The position numbers were made by a program, and so were the translations under genes. Positions 62,857 through 64,000 of a stretch of DNA of 64,000 nt are shown one piece after another; within the stretch, counting starts at the first letter, position 1, and each line of letters opens with the position of its first letter. Source of the DNA: an uncultured Thermoleophilia bacterium. Lineage in GTDB: Bacteria; Actinomycetota; Thermoleophilia; UBA2241. The stretch is taken from assembly GCA_903927755.1 (NCBI GenBank), contig CAIYOD010000111.1:1-64000 (forward strand). The letters are read 5' to 3'. The notes below the pieces were generated by a model. That model saw nothing but the letters and a program-made list of their open reading frames with translations, was not told the DNA's origin and searched no databases.

Positions 62857-64000
62857 ATGTCCAGATCGCACCACGTCGCCAGGGGCATGACGGCCGCGGC
62901 CGTCGCGCTCACCGCGCTTGTCCTGCTCGCGACGTTCGCCTCGGTCGCGTTCGCGGTTCCCGGGACGGTGACCGGCATCACCTCCCCGACGCACCCGGGC
63001 GAGACCACCTGGTACTCGAACAACGGCCCGAGCTTCGCCTGGGAGCCGGCGCTGGCCGACGGGACGGCGATCTCCGGCTACTCCTGCGTGCTCGACAGGA
63101 ACGTCGACACCGTTCCCGACACCCTGAGCGACCGCAATTCGCTCACCTATCTTCCGCGCGTGGCCTACGCCGTCGGCGGCCGGCCGGCCGAGGCGCGCAT
63201 CGTCGACGTCAGTGGCGACGGCAAGCCCGACCTCGTGGTGGAGAACTACACCTCCAGCACCCTGAGCGTCCTGCTCGGCAACGGCGACGGCACGCTCGCC
63301 CCCAAGGTGGACTACGCGACGGGGACCGGCCCCTGGTCGATGGCCGTCGGCGACGTGAACGGCGACGGCAAGATCGACGTCGTGACCTGCAACTACGCTG
63401 CGAGCTCCGCGAGCGTCTTCATCAGCAACGGCGACGGCACGCTCAAGGCCAAGGCCGACTACACGACGGGGGCGGGGACCAACCCCGAGTGCCTGCGCAT
63501 GGGCGACGTCGACGGCGACGGCGATCTCGACATCTTCACGGCCAACGCCAGCACGGACAACGTCAGCATCCTGCTGAACAACGGGAACGGCACCTTCAGG
63601 GCGCCGACCACGTTCAGCACCGCGACGCACCCCACCTCGATCGATCTCAGCGACCTGAACGGCGACGGCAAGCAGGACCTGGCCACGGCGAACTACAGCG
63701 CCGGCAGCGTCAGCGTGCTGCTGGGCAGGGGCAACGGGACGTTCGCGGCCGCGGTGAACTATGCGGCGAGCGGCAACCCGCAGATGGTCCTCGCCTCCGA
63801 CCTCAACGGCGACGGCAAGCCCGACCTCTCCACGGTCAACTGGGGCACCAACAACGCCAGCGTCCTGCTGAACAACGGCAATGGGACCTTCAAGACGGCC
63901 GCGAACTACGCGATCGGCGACGGTCCGTACGCCTTCAGTGTCATCGACCTCAACCAGGACTCCGCTCCCGACCTGGTGACGACCAACAACACGGCCGGCA
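62857..64000 (+). CDS. Secreted FG-GAP/VCBS repeat protein, 3' end outside window
   Basis: The frame opens at ATG 62857 after GGAGGAG and stays open to the window end, giving at least 381 residues. A signal peptide (about 1-33, ending VAFAVP) is followed by a short beta domain ('SFAWEPALADGTAISGYSCV'). VCBS/FG-GAP repeats come next, each with a calcium-binding loop such as DVNGDGKID, DVDGDGDLD or DLNGDGKPD and a 'NGNGTF' turn, at least six copies. It is presumably a surface or secreted beta-propeller protein. The C terminus and any anchor cannot be seen. Confidence 0.9.
   Translation, partial: MSRSHHVARGMTAAAVALTALVLLATFASVAFAVPGTVTGITSPTHPGETTWYSNNGPSFAWEPALADGTAISGYSCVLDRNVDTVPDTLSDRNSLTYLPRVAYAVGGRPAEARIVDVSGDGKPDLVVENYTSSTLSVLLGNGDGTLAPKVDYATGTGPWSMAVGDVNGDGKIDVVTCNYAASSASVFISNGDGTLKAKADYTTGAGTNPECLRMGDVDGDGDLDIFTANASTDNVSILLNNGNGTFRAPTTFSTATHPTSIDLSDLNGDGKQDLATANYSAGSVSVLLGRGNGTFAAAVNYAASGNPQMVLASDLNGDGKPDLSTVNWGTNNASVLLNNGNGTFKTAANYAIGDGPYAFSVIDLNQDSAPDLVTTNNTAG

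Overview
The window is a very GC-rich stretch of bacterial chromosome with dense, short-spaced genes, many GTG starts and strong AGGAGG-type ribosome binding sites. SepF, lipobox-type lipoproteins, RsgA and the general gene style point to an Actinomycetota lineage, probably a deep-branching class such as Thermoleophilia or Coriobacteriia. That placement is inference from gene content. No rRNA, CRISPR array, transposase, integrase or phage gene was seen.

Layout. Positions 1-12.8 kb hold housekeeping and envelope genes: small lipoproteins, rsgA, a SIMPL lipoprotein, a FUSC-like membrane protein, an FG-GAP/InlB-repeat surface protein, a multi-sensor histidine kinase, a radical SAM protein and a PAS-GGDEF protein. 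Positions 12.8-18.5 kb look like a mosaic. A lipoprotein version of the phosphatidylserine decarboxylase/PsiD-like family lies next to an intact tRNA-Ala(TGC), and the 3' end of that tRNA is repeated twice downstream. The repeats bracket one segment with a beta-lactamase fragment plus a PepO-type peptidase and a second segment with aspartase.

Positions 18.5-32.6 kb form one long minus-strand operon read from a divergent TetR-like regulator. It encodes a dipeptide-type ABC importer (binding protein, two permeases, two ATPases), an alpha/beta hydrolase, an amidohydrolase and a three-subunit molybdenum hydroxylase. The flavin subunit of that hydroxylase has a whole GltD-like NAD(P)H oxidoreductase inserted inside it. 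The likely job is import, hydrolysis and hydroxylation of an unknown, possibly heterocyclic or amide-containing, substrate. This is the most novel system in the window.

Positions 32.7-47.3 kb are mixed: a tyrosine phosphatase, a TetR regulator, an MDR-type oxidoreductase, perR-katA, a coupled pair of unknown genes including a 37-residue membrane peptide, an acyl-CoA synthetase coupled to a cysteine-rich Fe-S protein, a zinc-peptidase-like protein, a molybdopterin oxidoreductase and DUF456/DUF169 proteins. Positions 47.5-54.1 kb are an arsenic island: CcdA-like protein, two thioredoxin-fold proteins, arsR, acr3, a metallophosphoesterase, an ArsP-like permease, arsM and a second arsR. Positions 54.1-64 kb hold a polytopic membrane protein, a lipoprotein, sepF, an NlpC/P60 hydrolase, a secreted amidohydrolase, a MerR regulator, a formyltransferase-like protein, two small proteins and an FG-GAP protein cut off by the window end.
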